Counted from the stretch's first letter, positions 30,749 through 39,558 are shown. The stretch is DNA of 46,450 nucleotides from an uncultured Oscillibacter sp. (GCA_947577075.1 CANPTW010000020.1:1-46450), one strand, 5' to 3'. The notes: generated by a model from the sequence alone, not told the origin. Translations and numbers: made by a program.

Positions 30749-31291
30749 ATGAACCAAGAAGAATTTGCCAGAAAACTCCACGCGCCTCCGCCGGAATTGG
30801 CGCAATTAGTGGAGGACTGTATGAGCGATCAGGAATTTCTCATCCACATAAACGCGCTCATTCCCTCCACCAGTGAAGAAGCCAACAGCAATCTGCTGGA
30901 TTTTGCCAACAGCTTCTGGATTGAGCTGAAGGAGGACCTGTACCATACGTTTTCCTTCGTCGCCCACCATTTTACCCCGGAGGTGCTGCAAGGCGTGTAT
31001 GACCTGAGCGGAGACGCAAACGGGGGTATGCTGCCGTGGGGATTGATCGGCGCGGCGATTTATTTGCAGACGAATACGCCTGTGCGGGAGATCAATGAGG
31101 ATGCGTGGGACCACTTCACCGTCTTCTCCACACCGGAGACGCCGGACACGCTCAGCGCTCTGGCCATCTGCACCGTGCGGGAGAAGGGGCGCGCCACACG
31201 CTTTTACGGCCCGGACCGGCCTGCCGTCGCGGACAAGCCCATCTCCCGGATTTATGACGGCTACTACCGTCAGCTGAATTTCAGCGTCTGA
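30749..31291 (+). CDS. 180-aa unrecognised protein with shared C-terminal tail
   Basis: ATG 30749 preceded by AGAGGTG. Largely helical and acidic (MNQEEFARKLHAPPPELAQL, ANSNLLDFANSFWIELKEDL). The last ~29 residues (FYGPDRPAVADKPISRIYDG...) lie in the right arm of the inverted duplication and equal the tail of the 81-aa protein. No transmembrane span or known catalytic motif seen. It ends just before the right-arm terminator. Confidence 0.5.
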   Translation: MNQEEFARKLHAPPPELAQLVEDCMSDQEFLIHINALIPSTSEEANSNLLDFANSFWIELKEDLYHTFSFVAHHFTPEVLQGVYDLSGDANGGMLPWGLIGAAIYLQTNTPVREINEDAWDHFTVFSTPETPDTLSALAICTVREKGRATRFYGPDRPAVADKPISRIYDGYYRQLNFSV

Positions 31292-31310
31292 GCTGCTGGA
31301 AACGAAAAAG

Positions 31311-31344
31311 GCCCCCGGCGATCCTGCGTTGGATCGCCGGGGGC
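31311..31344 (-). terminator. Right-arm copy of the RHH-gene terminator
   Basis: Mirror image of 30285-30324: the same 14-bp stem, followed on minus by CTTTTTCG. It serves the minus-strand RHH gene and probably the converging plus-strand gene. Confidence 0.85.
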
Positions 31345-31377
31345 TTCACCGGGGCCACACGGGGCCGCTGTGGCGGT

Positions 31378-31803
31378 TCAGGGCTTCTCCGGGGGCAGGG
31401 CCTCCTCCTCGGACTCGGAGGGCTCACCGGGGCCAGCGCTGGCCTCAGTGGCGGCGGCCTGTCCGGCCTCCTCGGCGGCCCGCTGCTCGGCCTCGTTCAG
31501 GGCCTCCTCGATCAGGCCCAGCACGAACTCCCGCTGGATGTACTTCCTGCCGGTCCGCTGAGTCTCCCGCTCCAGGTGGGCCTTGATCCGCTGGAAGAGT
31601 TCCTCGTCGATCTGGAAGGCGAGGGTTCTGGTTTTTCCATTCATCATGACTTTTTTTCCTCCATTTTCTTTCATAGCGTAATATTCCGTGAGCAGGCTGG
31701 TGATGTACTGCGCGGTGGTCAGTCCCGACTGTTCTCTGGCCTCGCAGACCTTTGCGTGGAGGTCTAGGGGGAGCTGAGCACACAAGTTTCGAGTTTGTGC
31801 CAT
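31378..31803 (-). CDS. Two-module RHH-like DNA-binding protein, right copy
   Basis: 141 aa from ATG 31803 behind GGGAAGGAG. Same two-module layout as the left copy. From ~res 68 (RIKAHLERETQRTGRKY) to the end it is almost identical to it, while the first module is clearly diverged (NLCAQLPLDLHAKVCEAREQ; YAMKENGG linker). Two paralogs with a shared C-terminal half and diverged N-terminal half suggest different DNA targets or recent gene conversion of the distal half. Confidence 0.6.
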   Translation of the reverse strand: MAQTRNLCAQLPLDLHAKVCEAREQSGLTTAQYITSLLTEYYAMKENGGKKVMMNGKTRTLAFQIDEELFQRIKAHLERETQRTGRKYIQREFVLGLIEEALNEAEQRAAEEAGQAAATEASAGPGEPSESEEEALPPEKP

Positions 31804-31945
31804 GCTGTCGTTCTCCTTCCCGTTTGTTGTAACGACAGTATAGCCGGAAAGCATTGATAAAGCTATTACCAAGACCACCGAAGAACGCTGAACAGATGAA
31901 GCATAAGCAACAATGGCGGGAAATGGCGCCGCTGTGCGGAAACCA

Positions 31946-31974
31946 AACGCCCCCAGGCATGTGCCTGGGGCGTT
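31946..31974. terminator. Hairpin just outside the right arm
   Basis: 14-bp stem AACGCCCCCAGGCA/TGCCTGGGGCGTT with a 2-nt loop region, followed by CTTC. A terminator is plausible but the T-run is poor. Confidence 0.45.
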
Positions 31975-32008
31975 CTTCGCACCGTCTGGTTATGTCCGGT
32001 GCTTTCGA

Positions 32009-32311
32009 TTATCCAGCCGCCTTGCTCTCCTTTTCTTCTTCCGCCAGCCTTGCATGATATGCCGTAAACGGTTCCTACAGAGCCGCCTCCAGCTCATTGC
32101 GACGGTAAATCCCTCCCTGACCTGGGAGGGTGATAGTGATTTCACTCCCAATTAAAAAATGGCGATTTTGCATCTCCGCCATCGTTATTTTTGAAAGAAG
32201 GAGGAAATTTATTCCAATCGCTTCCCAAAATTCTATCATGCTTTATAAATCAAAATATTTTCTTGCTTTTTCGCTTATAAAGTTCTTGTTTTTTACCTGC
32301 ATCTTTTTCCC
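32009..32311. other. Gap with a decayed minus-strand gene end
   Basis: On minus, 32110-32009 reads RNELEAAL, a stop, EPFTAYHARLAEEEKESKAAG, stop, which looks like the interrupted C-terminus of an accessory-element protein. The remainder (32112-32311) is AT-rich and holds nothing I can support. Confidence 0.3.
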
Positions 32312-32634
32312 CTACACAAGGTTCAGAAACGGGGTGAAGTCATTTTCCCCGTTCTGGCTGTCCACGCCGTCATTGATGGCAATGAGGCGGACACCGCGCT
32401 GACGAAGGATTTCCATGATCTGACCGACTTTGAGATAGTCCCGCCCCAGGCGGCTCATGTCCTTGACGATGATCGCCTCCACGTTCCCGGCCTCGACTTC
32501 CTCCATCATGGCGGTGAAGCCGGGGCGGTCGAAGCGGGTTCCAGAGATACCATCGTCCGTGAAGTGGGTAGGATTCGGAAAACCATTCCGGCGGGCATAG
32601 TCCTCTAACATGGATTTTTGAGAAGCGATTTGTC
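32312..32634 (-). pseudogene. Serine recombinase fragment (TnpX-like resolvase domain)
   Basis: About 107 codons of an internal resolvase segment. It opens in QIASQKSMLEDYARRNGFPN directly after a TGA (the N-terminal catalytic Ser region is lost). It continues through DDGISGTRFDRPGF, IIVKDMSRLGRDYLKVGQ and LIAINDGVDS and is cut at NDFTPFLN, where intact family members go on with the NEW motif. Both ends are missing, so it is a dead remnant of a Tn4451/ICE-type element. A 99-aa product from ATG 32611 is possible but would lack the nucleophile. Confidence 0.85.
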
Positions 32635-32855
32635 AAGGGTATATTTACCTTGTAGCATATTTACCTTCTCGCTCCTTAATACAATGTAAAATATTGTCTC
32701 TGCGGTTTTTCACACCAACTACAACTACCCGCCGTCACTCAATCTGTGTGCTTTCCGGCAATCAAGGTAAATGCTTTAAAAATAAAGGTAAGGTACAAGG
32801 GAGTATTCTGAATGCCATGGTGGGTCCAACTGTGATAATTACAGAAATATCTAAG

Positions 32856-33012
32856 AGGCTGTATCAATAGGCGAAGTACGCATCTTGAAGGAAAATTCTC
32901 TGCTTGAACTGCATCAGGAAAGCTTGAAGCCGTCAGGATTCCTGCGCTTTCCTTCCTTGTCAAGCGAAAGATTTTATTGCCAATTTGCGTACTTCGCCTA
33001 TTGATTCAGCTT
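32856..33012. mobile_element. 157-bp MITE with 5-bp target duplication
   Basis: Terminal inverted repeats of 26 bp with two mismatches: left AGGCTGTATCAATAGGCGAA (continuing GTACGC), right ending CGCCTATTGATTCAGCTT. Both ends are flanked by CTAAG (32851-32855 and 33013-33017), a clean target duplication. No coding capacity. It lies in the 693-bp gap 32635-33327, the rest of which is AT-rich with nothing I recognise. Confidence 0.75.
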
Positions 33013-33327
33013 CTAAGTTTTTGCGTTTTTCCATAAATTCTCTCGTAGAACTATTGAAAAAGCAATGAGAATTATAAAATCTATTTAAAAAAACAAGCTC
33101 GCACAGATAGAAATTAATTTAAGGAACATCTGGCTTAATTGGCAAGAGCGATTCGTACGGAGTTTTTCGCCACAATAAGGCGAGATATCACAGGAAAAAT
33201 TGTGTTTATCTCAATAAGGCCTAACACAATCGTAGCGGAAGAATCCGCAAAGTGCCGCAGACGTATCTAATTGGAGGTTCCAGAGCTAGATACTGTTTTT
33301 TATTATACAAATACAGGTTGGAATTTA

Positions 33328-34296
33328 TTATGTAACAGATTCATACCAAATTTTAGTCTTTTGATAATAATCAAGAATGTCTTCAATCCCATCTCTGTTA
33401 ATCTCTTCAGGCCAATTTGTATGCTCACTTGAGAAATCGAAAAAACGAATTGTGTTATTATAGTATTCCGAATAGTCCGGATCAATATTCATCTTTTTTA
33501 TCCACTCGTAGAAATGATCCTTTTTAAAATTTAAGGAATTCCTAAGGCATCTTGGCCAATCTAGTACCATTGGACTAAGAAATCTTGACTTATCTTCTTT
33601 TATATAACTCCAATAAGGAATAAAATAATCATTATATACTGGATGATGATTGTTGAAGCTTCTACCAAATGAGATACCCAACATTTTTCGCGCTGGCTCA
33701 CCTCTTGCAGCTTCAACTAAAGGTTTTCCAAAATAAATTGACTTATTTGAATCCATCGTTGCAAAACCAGAAGAAATACATCCACGCAAAGGAATACCTA
33801 GCATGGTCGCGTAAATAAAGAAATCCATACAGGTTTGTAAAAATGACAAATATATAGGATGTTGAATGTAAAACTCCGCACAACACAATTCTCCATTTTT
33901 TCCCAATAGCAATGGGTATGGTTCATAGTGCCGAGTCGCAAGTAAATATGGCTCTCCATGAACAAGGTAGTTCACATAAATAATAATTGTGTCACTAAAA
34001 TGGCATGCACGCACATACCCATTCGAGTTTGCCAGGTATACGTTATATTTCCAGTCATCAGTTAAACGAACGGGGACATATTTTTCGTCATCAGGCTTAT
34101 AGACCAGGGTAAGCAATTTGTTATATAAGTCCAATACTGCCTGATTTCCATTTTTCTCCACATAATTTGAAAATCCTAAAATATCAAATACCGCAATAGA
34201 ATAAAACTGTTCTTGTGCACACATTGTATTCAGGAGTTCCTCTGCTTTTGAACGAGTAAGGCGCTCATTAGTGAATTCCCCATTTGTGTTTTCCAT
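33328..34296 (-). CDS. Class III nucleotidyl-cyclase-like domain protein
   Basis: 322 aa from ATG 34296 behind GGGAG, in AT-rich foreign DNA. Class III cyclase-like landmarks: first metal Asp in YSIAVFDILGFSNYVE (~res 32-47), second in RACHFSDTIIIYV, then LRGCISSGFATM and YFGKPLVEAARGEPARKM, which matches the RG.I..G...FG.alveA pattern of bacterial cyclases including the PycC family. No transmembrane or sensor domain. No Pycsar effector gene is adjacent, so it may be an orphan or remnant of a defence system. Activity and nucleotide specificity are unproven. Confidence 0.5.
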   Translation of the reverse strand: MENTNGEFTNERLTRSKAEELLNTMCAQEQFYSIAVFDILGFSNYVEKNGNQAVLDLYNKLLTLVYKPDDEKYVPVRLTDDWKYNVYLANSNGYVRACHFSDTIIIYVNYLVHGEPYLLATRHYEPYPLLLGKNGELCCAEFYIQHPIYLSFLQTCMDFFIYATMLGIPLRGCISSGFATMDSNKSIYFGKPLVEAARGEPARKMLGISFGRSFNNHHPVYNDYFIPYWSYIKEDKSRFLSPMVLDWPRCLRNSLNFKKDHFYEWIKKMNIDPDYSEYYNNTIRFFDFSSEHTNWPEEINRDGIEDILDYYQKTKIWYESVT

Positions 34297-34386
34297 ATCT
34301 ATTTCTCCCTTTCATTTTTAGATTGACAACAGTTTCCCCCCTGAGAATTATTGGGGCATTGAAACAGATTCAAACTCGTTGATTCC

Positions 34387-34867
34387 CTACCTGATCCCGT
34401 AACCTGTCATTTTGCCATAGCTCTCTTTCATCGCCCGCATCTCAGAAAACAGCCTATCCCGATTTACGCACCGCTCTAATTCGATCAGTTCCTGCGCATT
34501 TCAAACCCGCCTGGCTACATCCCAGGAAAAAGGCCGTACATCCTGTATATCCATCCCGACCTGACAATCCGCCACCGCAACGGCGCATCCCGCGTCACAA
34601 TGGCCGATATTGAAGTGAACATCCGGGTACTCAGGAAGATACGGTTTCCCATACCTTACAAACGCGAGCCCAAAAGACGTGATACCAAAGCATTCCCTCA
34701 AACCGTACTGAAGTATCAAATATGTAATGACACAGTTCCATCTGTCAATCGTTCTGCGATACCGTAAGCGCACGGGCGCGTCGATTTTCAGGAAGCAGCC
34801 GTAGGGCGCGAACAAGAAATTCCTCGGTTACTTTCTCATATTCGTCAAAGAGATACAGCTTATACAT
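34387..34867 (-). pseudogene. Sfp-type 4'-phosphopantetheinyl transferase, frameshifted and with an in-frame TGA
   Basis: The first frame starts at ATG 34867 overlapping the ACP stop (MYKLYLFDEYEKVTEEFLVR...ENRRARAL). Near 34760 the homology shifts by one base into RYRRTIDRWNCVITYLILQY...GKPYLPEYPDVHFNIGHC...VGMDIQDVRPFSWDVARRV. A TGA at 34503-34501 interrupts it, and the same frame continues NAQELIELERC...EMRAMKESYGKMTGYGIR to TAG at 34389-34387. The Sfp landmarks (FNI.H, G.DI.D, K.SY.K) are recognisable. Two lesions make it inactive. Its intact form would have activated the adjacent ACP and NRPS carrier domains. Confidence 0.8.
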
Positions 34868-35084
34868 GTTCCTCTAAATATTTTACAATGTCCACCACCT
34901 TTGTCAAGCTGCTGATTACCCGGTCTGGGATCTCAATATCGAATTCATCCTCAAATGTCACCACGATATTTACCACATCCAGCGAATTTAAATCCAGGTC
35001 CTTGACCAAATCGGTTTCCAATGTAATCTCACCGGCGGGAAGCTCGGTGTAATTTTGTATGATTTCCTTCACTTTTTCCAGCAT
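34860..35084 (-). CDS. Acyl carrier protein
   Basis: 74 aa. The phosphopantetheine Ser is in KDLDLNSLDVVNIVVTFEDE, with the usual four-helix ACP pattern and acidic composition. The start lies 10 bp after the AMP-ligase stop. In this cluster it should carry the acyl group loaded by the AMP-ligase for NRPS initiation. The ORF is intact, but its dedicated PPTase is broken. Confidence 0.88.
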   Translation of the reverse strand: MLEKVKEIIQNYTELPAGEITLETDLVKDLDLNSLDVVNIVVTFEDEFDIEIPDRVISSLTKVVDIVKYLEEHV

Positions 35085-35094
35085 ATCATTGCAC

Positions 35095-36684
35095 CTACCA
35101 TCTTTTGATTTTCTTCGTTGTCGTTTTCGGAAATTCCTCCTGACGAATTTTTAACCTTTGAATTCTCTTGTAAACGGGCAATCTTCGGTTGCAGGAATCC
35201 AAAATATCTTGGAGCCCTTTCTGGATATCATCAAAACTGCTCTCCGGGTCAGGGTAAATCTCCGCTGTAATGGATTCATTTTCGGCATAGACCAATACTT
35301 CCTTGACCAATTCATAATCCAGCAGCAGGTTTTCCAGCTCTTCAGGAGATACATTTTCGCCGTTTGACAGAATGATCAGATTTTTTGCCCGCCCGGTTAT
35401 ATAGAGAAAACCATCCTCATCGATATACCCCAGGTCGCCTGTCTTGAACCAACCTTCCTCAAACGCATCCTCTGTGGCCTGCCCATCCTGGTAGTATCCT
35501 AACATAACATTTTTTCCGTGAATCTGAATCTCGCCATTTTGAATCCGGACCCTGCTCCCTTTCAAAATCTGTCCCACACTACCGTCCCGATGATAGAAGT
35601 TTCGGTTCGTGGCCACAACCGGAGAGCACTCGGTAATGCCGTATCCGTTCAGCACTTCAATGCCCATCGACCGAAACACTTGAACATATTTCTCTTGGAG
35701 TGGTGCGCCCCCGCAAATGATATATTCCAACCTGCCGCCAAAAGCAGATAACACAGCACGAAACAGTGTTTTCCGAATATCAACACCCAATCGAAGCAAA
35801 AAGTTACTGAATGCAATCCCAAGATGAAGTTTCCACTCTGCCCGTTGTTTCTTTGCCGTCTGCCAGATGGTTTTATAGAAAGACTCTACAAACAGCGGCA
35901 CCAGCATCATCATTTGCGGTTTGGCCTCCAGCAAGTCCCGCTTTATATGTTTCAAGCTGGAATTGATGAATACTGTATGCTCATAATTGAAGGGAGCAAA
36001 CACCGCTGTCAGCAATCCAAAAGCATGGTGAAACGGCAAAACCGCCGGTGTACCTCCGCTAAGGAAGAAATTCTTACAAGCAAAATTGATGTCCTCCATG
36101 ATATTTTCCTGACTGAGCATTACCCCCTTACTTTTGCCGCTGGTTCCGGAGGTGTAGAACAGTGCGGCCAAGTCTTTCTTATTGACGGAGCGCCATTCAT
36201 CCAGAATCGTGTAATCTACATTCCCGATGCCTTGCGCCTGTAACAAGACCTCCATCAGAAGAAATTCCACCGTGAGATTCTCATCCAATTCTTTTGCGAC
36301 ATCGCTATAGGATTCAGAATAAACGCACACTTGCGAATTGCTTCGAGTCAACAAATCCTGAAGGCCAGCGGTATCCAGTTCCTTGTCCAACAGCACCGCG
36401 ACATTGCCGCTCATCACTGCCGCCATGAATACCACGAGCCATGGATAGGAGTTTTCGCCCAGAATCGCAATATGGCTCCTACGGTCAAAATGCTCCGAAA
36501 GGTACTTGCCAGCAGCTAAAACATCCTCCAAATACTTGCGGTATGTAATACTCTGAACCTTCTTGCCTCGCATGTACTGAAACGCTACTTTATCCGGGCA
36601 CGTCCGAGCCTTTTCGCATACCATTTGGCTGAGGCTTTCGTATTCTTCCAGCTCGTACAGAGGGTAATCCTTATTTCGCATCAT
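35095..36684 (-). CDS. AMP-dependent acyl/carboxylate ligase
   Basis: About 529 aa from ATG 36684 (ATG 36681 equally possible), behind GGAGGGG and overlapping the NRPS stop. ANL superfamily motifs are intact: ALFYTSGTSGKSKGVMLS (phosphate loop), LNGYGITECSPVV (A5), FKTGDLGYIDEDGFLYITGR (A7/A8) and the C-terminal catalytic Lys in TTTKKIKRW. It activates a carboxylic acid as acyl-AMP and probably transfers it to the adjacent ACP, supplying a lipid starter to the NRPS. Low GC compared with the left half of the window. Confidence 0.88.
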   Translation of the reverse strand: MMRNKDYPLYELEEYESLSQMVCEKARTCPDKVAFQYMRGKKVQSITYRKYLEDVLAAGKYLSEHFDRRSHIAILGENSYPWLVVFMAAVMSGNVAVLLDKELDTAGLQDLLTRSNSQVCVYSESYSDVAKELDENLTVEFLLMEVLLQAQGIGNVDYTILDEWRSVNKKDLAALFYTSGTSGKSKGVMLSQENIMEDINFACKNFFLSGGTPAVLPFHHAFGLLTAVFAPFNYEHTVFINSSLKHIKRDLLEAKPQMMMLVPLFVESFYKTIWQTAKKQRAEWKLHLGIAFSNFLLRLGVDIRKTLFRAVLSAFGGRLEYIICGGAPLQEKYVQVFRSMGIEVLNGYGITECSPVVATNRNFYHRDGSVGQILKGSRVRIQNGEIQIHGKNVMLGYYQDGQATEDAFEEGWFKTGDLGYIDEDGFLYITGRAKNLIILSNGENVSPEELENLLLDYELVKEVLVYAENESITAEIYPDPESSFDDIQKGLQDILDSCNRRLPVYKRIQRLKIRQEEFPKTTTKKIKRW

Positions 36685-38542
36685 ATCTTTCCCCTCCAAA
36701 GTAGCCAAGCCGGGTAAAATATCGCAGGTAGCCCTCTATGTATGCGGAATCGATTTCCGGCCACTCAAACCCAAGCCTCTGTAGATACTGAACCGTAAGG
36801 CTATTTTCAATTCGAATGTTGGAATCATACTGGATTTGGTCATTCTGATCCAAGTCGTTTAAAAGCGCCTCGAAAATATGAGATTGCTGCGAATTTATGG
36901 TGCTGCGGATGAGCTTTGCAAATTCTTCTCCGCTTACGATCTTTAAAGAACGGCCCGCCTGTTCCAAATAATCCAGCATTCTGTCCAAGAGCAATTCCTT
37001 GTTTGAGTTGATATGAAAGACGGTGTATCTGTCGTTCATATGCTCCGCTATTCTTACGATCGCCTCGGCGGCAGCGTCCACCGGCGAAAATTCCGCATAG
37101 GTCGACATCAGGTAGTCCGGAACACATCCCAACTCCAACACGGCCTTGACCCGTTTCAGGAATGCGTTTTCGGCGTAGTTTGGCTGGAATTTTAAGTCAG
37201 ATTTACGGTTTGTCAAATTGCCCATGCGGACGATATTTACCTGTAGTCCATCCCGTATTGCATCCAGCACCAGGGTCTCGGCCTCGAATTTACTTCTGAC
37301 ATATACGTTGTCCAAAGGCTGGCCGATGTAGAGTGAGCTTTCGCTGAAATGCTTTTCTTCTTCGGAAATATACCCGTCGAACTGGTCGGCCATACTGTTG
37401 CCGGATACGCTGATCGTGGAAACATGGATCAGCTTCGCATGGACCCTTTTGGCGTAGGTAATCATATTCTGAGCTGCGTCAATATTTGCGCTCTTGAAAT
37501 ACTGCCAGGAACCATAATGCTTTACAGACGCCGCGGCATGAATTACATAGTCTACCTGCTCCGACAAGCCTTCCGCAATATTGCTGCGCTCCAAATCACC
37601 TGAGATAGGAATAATTTTACTTCCTAATTCTTTGGTATACCGCTCCCCAAAATAGTATTGCAGACGCTGCCGCAGCCTGTCTTCACCGCCGCGAACCAGG
37701 CAGTATACCCTTTTAACGCCATGGTTCATTAGTGCGTCCAGAATGTGCGCCCCCAAAAAGCCTGTTCCACCAGTCAACAGCACCGTTCCAAGATTATTCT
37801 TCTCCGGAACAAAAGCAGGGTCCCATGTGTTGCGCTCCAATATGGGCGTATACTTTTGGAATTGCTCTGATGTGAAAATCTCATCCTTCTTGGGATACTT
37901 CTGCAAATAATTGCAGAGAGATTCCACCGTGGGGTAGTTGAACACATTCTGCAAAGCGAAATAAATCCCTTCGCCATGAGCTTTCGTGACAAATTCAATC
38001 GCTCTCAGACTGTCGCCGCCCAGGTCAAAGAAATCATCGTTTCTGCCGATGGGCGAATAATCCAGCGTTTCCTCCATAAGGGCGGCAAGACGCTTCTCCA
38101 GCTCGCCAATTGGGGCCTCATATTCCACCGTGCTGGAAATGTTATTCAAATCCACTTCCGGCAGGGCCCTGCGGTTCACTTTTCCGCTGCTTGTGAGAGG
38201 CATGGATTCCAAATGTGTAAAACTGTGAGGCAGCATATATTGGGGCAGTTTTTTCCCAATTGCGGCGCGGAAGGTCCTGCCGTCCGTTTCCTGTCCCGTG
38301 TAGAAAGCGCAGATGAACTGACGGCCGGTTTCATTTTTCCGCACAACAACCGCGGCCTGGGAAATACCCTCCACCGCTTGGAGCGCATTTTCAATCTCAC
38401 CCAGTTCAATGCGCAGACCCCGGATTTTTACCTGGAAGTCGTTCCGGCCTACATAGACGATATTTCCATCCTCGCGCCAGTAGGCGAGGTCGCCGGTTTG
38501 GTAAAGGTTTCCTTTACCAAAGGAAACCTTGTAGATGATACA
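36671..38542 (-). pseudogene. 5'-truncated NRPS: A-domain end, carrier domain, terminal reductase
   Basis: About 623 codons open from a TAG at 38545-38543. Homology begins ~38530 at FGKGNLYQTGDLAYWREDGN and RGLRIELGEIENAL (A8), then the A10 Lys region SSGKVNRRALP, a PCP with DFFDLGGDSLRAIEF, and a C-terminal reductase domain with LLTGGTGFLGAHILDAL and catalytic YVRSK. Everything upstream (most of the A domain, any C domains and earlier modules) is absent, replaced by a truncated recombinase. Terminal reductase domains release peptide aldehydes or alcohols; such clusters in gut Clostridia are known sources of pyrazinones and protease-inhibiting aldehydes. A PCP-reductase protein could still start at ATG 38374 but could not make the product. 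Confidence 0.82.
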
Positions 38543-38952
38543 CTATTCCGACGAAAAAAGAAGTTGAATGCCTATTTCGAGTATCTTCATAGCATTGGAA
38601 TTACGCGGCCAGAGGACATTACAGCCGAGTCTATTCATAACTATTTAATTACGCTTACCGGTCTATCTCAGAAAACAGGTGCAGGCATAGTTCTATTACT
38701 CCGCCAATTCTTTGATGCAATGTATTTGTCAGGCATCATAAATATTGAGTTGTCCAAACATGTCCCAACAATGAAGTTGGTTCGTCAAGACAAGATTCCA
38801 GAAACGTGGACAGATGATGCAATTGAAAGGCTGTTGGCTGTTGTGGATCGAGGAAACCCGATTGGTAAACGCGATTATGCAGTTTTGCTTATCGTTATCC
38901 GTCTAGGCCTTCGTGACAGTGATGTACGAAATCTGAAATTTGAAAATATTAT
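38531..38952 (+). pseudogene. Tyrosine recombinase fragment
   Basis: About 140 codons (LFRRKKKLNAYFEYLHSIGI; SQKTGAGIVLLLRQFFDAMY; YAVLLIVIRLGLRDSDVRNL). It covers the SAM-like core-binding domain and the start of the catalytic domain, with the first Arg in LGLRDSDVRNL. It is cut at ~38952 before the HxxR and Tyr. The left end directly abuts the truncated NRPS, so this recombinase or its element marks the breakpoint. Confidence 0.75.
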
Positions 38953-38982
38953 CTGGAGTAGTTGTTATGCAAATTTTTTCAT

Positions 38983-39102
38983 AACGACTACGCCCGCTAT
39001 ACGGCGGAAGTGCCGGACAAATCCGTCCTGGACCTGCGGGGCGTAATTGTGGACCACTACGATCTGAAGCTCCGGCAGCCACGCTCGGGGCCGGAGCGGT
39101 GA
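38983..39102 (+). pseudogene. C-terminal fragment of an accessory-element protein
   Basis: 39 codons to TGA: NDYARYTAEVPDKSVLDLRG, continuing VIVDHYDLKL. GC-rich, unlike the preceding recombinase fragment, so a second junction lies at ~38955-38980. It looks like the end of a protein of Tn1549-like elements, but the family is not certain. Confidence 0.4.
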
Positions 39103-39168
39103 AGGAATCCCCTGTGAAGACGCGGGCCCCGCCCGCGCCATTCCAATCCGCTGTTTCGCTTGAAAACG

Positions 39169-39187
39169 GCCCCGCCGAAGGCGGGGC
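39169..39187. terminator. GC hairpin in the 285-bp gap
   Basis: Stem GCCCCGCC/GGCGGGGC with a GAA loop. A second hairpin GGCCAAC...GTTGGCC lies at 39310-39336. No T-runs; nothing else is recognisable between 39103 and 39387. Confidence 0.35.
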
Positions 39188-39387
39188 AAGACCTCGCCGC
39201 CCCCAGGCGGCAGGACCGCAAACCTGCAAATAAATGTCAAGCCCCAAAAGGCATTTTTCCGAAAAATTTTTTAACAGAATTATCAATTAAAAAGCGGACA
39301 CGAAAACCAGGCCAACAGGGACAGCTCCCGTTGGCCAAGTTCCATGTAATGTAATTGAATCATAAGAAAAGCAATTTGTCGCCAGGC

Positions 39388-39558
39388 TTACGCAGCAGTC
39401 TGGCGTTCCGCTTCCAATGCAAGCAGATATTCCTTGGCCCTGGCGTAATAGATTCGGAGGAACTTCGCCGCACCGGCGACTGTGTACACATAGAAATGCT
39501 TCGGCCTCCCCTTAACAGGGGTATCTACGATTTGGGGAAGCGCCCCGGCAGGGATCAC
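39388..39558 (-). CDS. 56-aa protein coupled to the serine recombinase, GTG start
   Basis: GTG 39558 overlaps the recombinase TGA (GTGA). Product begins VIPAGALPQIVDTPVKGRPK and continues HFYVYTVAGAAKFLRIYYAR to TAA. The compact overlap and typical protein composition support expression. I do not recognise the family; it may be an excision or accessory factor. Confidence 0.5.
   Translation of the reverse strand: MIPAGALPQIVDTPVKGRPKHFYVYTVAGAAKFLRIYYARAKEYLLALEAERQTAA

Larger units (their letters stand above)
29712..31920. repeat. 2.2-kb imperfect inverted duplication with 776-bp unique centre
   Basis: Left arm 29712-30426 and right arm 31203-31920 are inverted copies of ~715 bp. Each carries, from outside inward, a promoter region (TTGGTAATAGCTTTATCA, CCGGCTATACTGTCGTTACA), an RHH gene, a GC terminator and the last ~29 codons of a converging gene. 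Outer 140 bp and inner ~450 bp are near identical; the first half of the RHH gene is strongly diverged. The centre 30427-31202 encodes two different N-termini that join the shared C-terminal coding tail. Confidence 0.85.

Noticed and set aside
33328..34296. Complete Pycsar or CBASS defence operon.
   Set aside because: Only a cyclase-like protein is visible; no TIR, transmembrane or nuclease effector lies next to it.
34501..34503. In-frame TGA of the PPTase read as selenocysteine.
   Set aside because: No hairpin resembling a SECIS element was noticed, the family does not use Sec, and a frameshift also breaks the gene.
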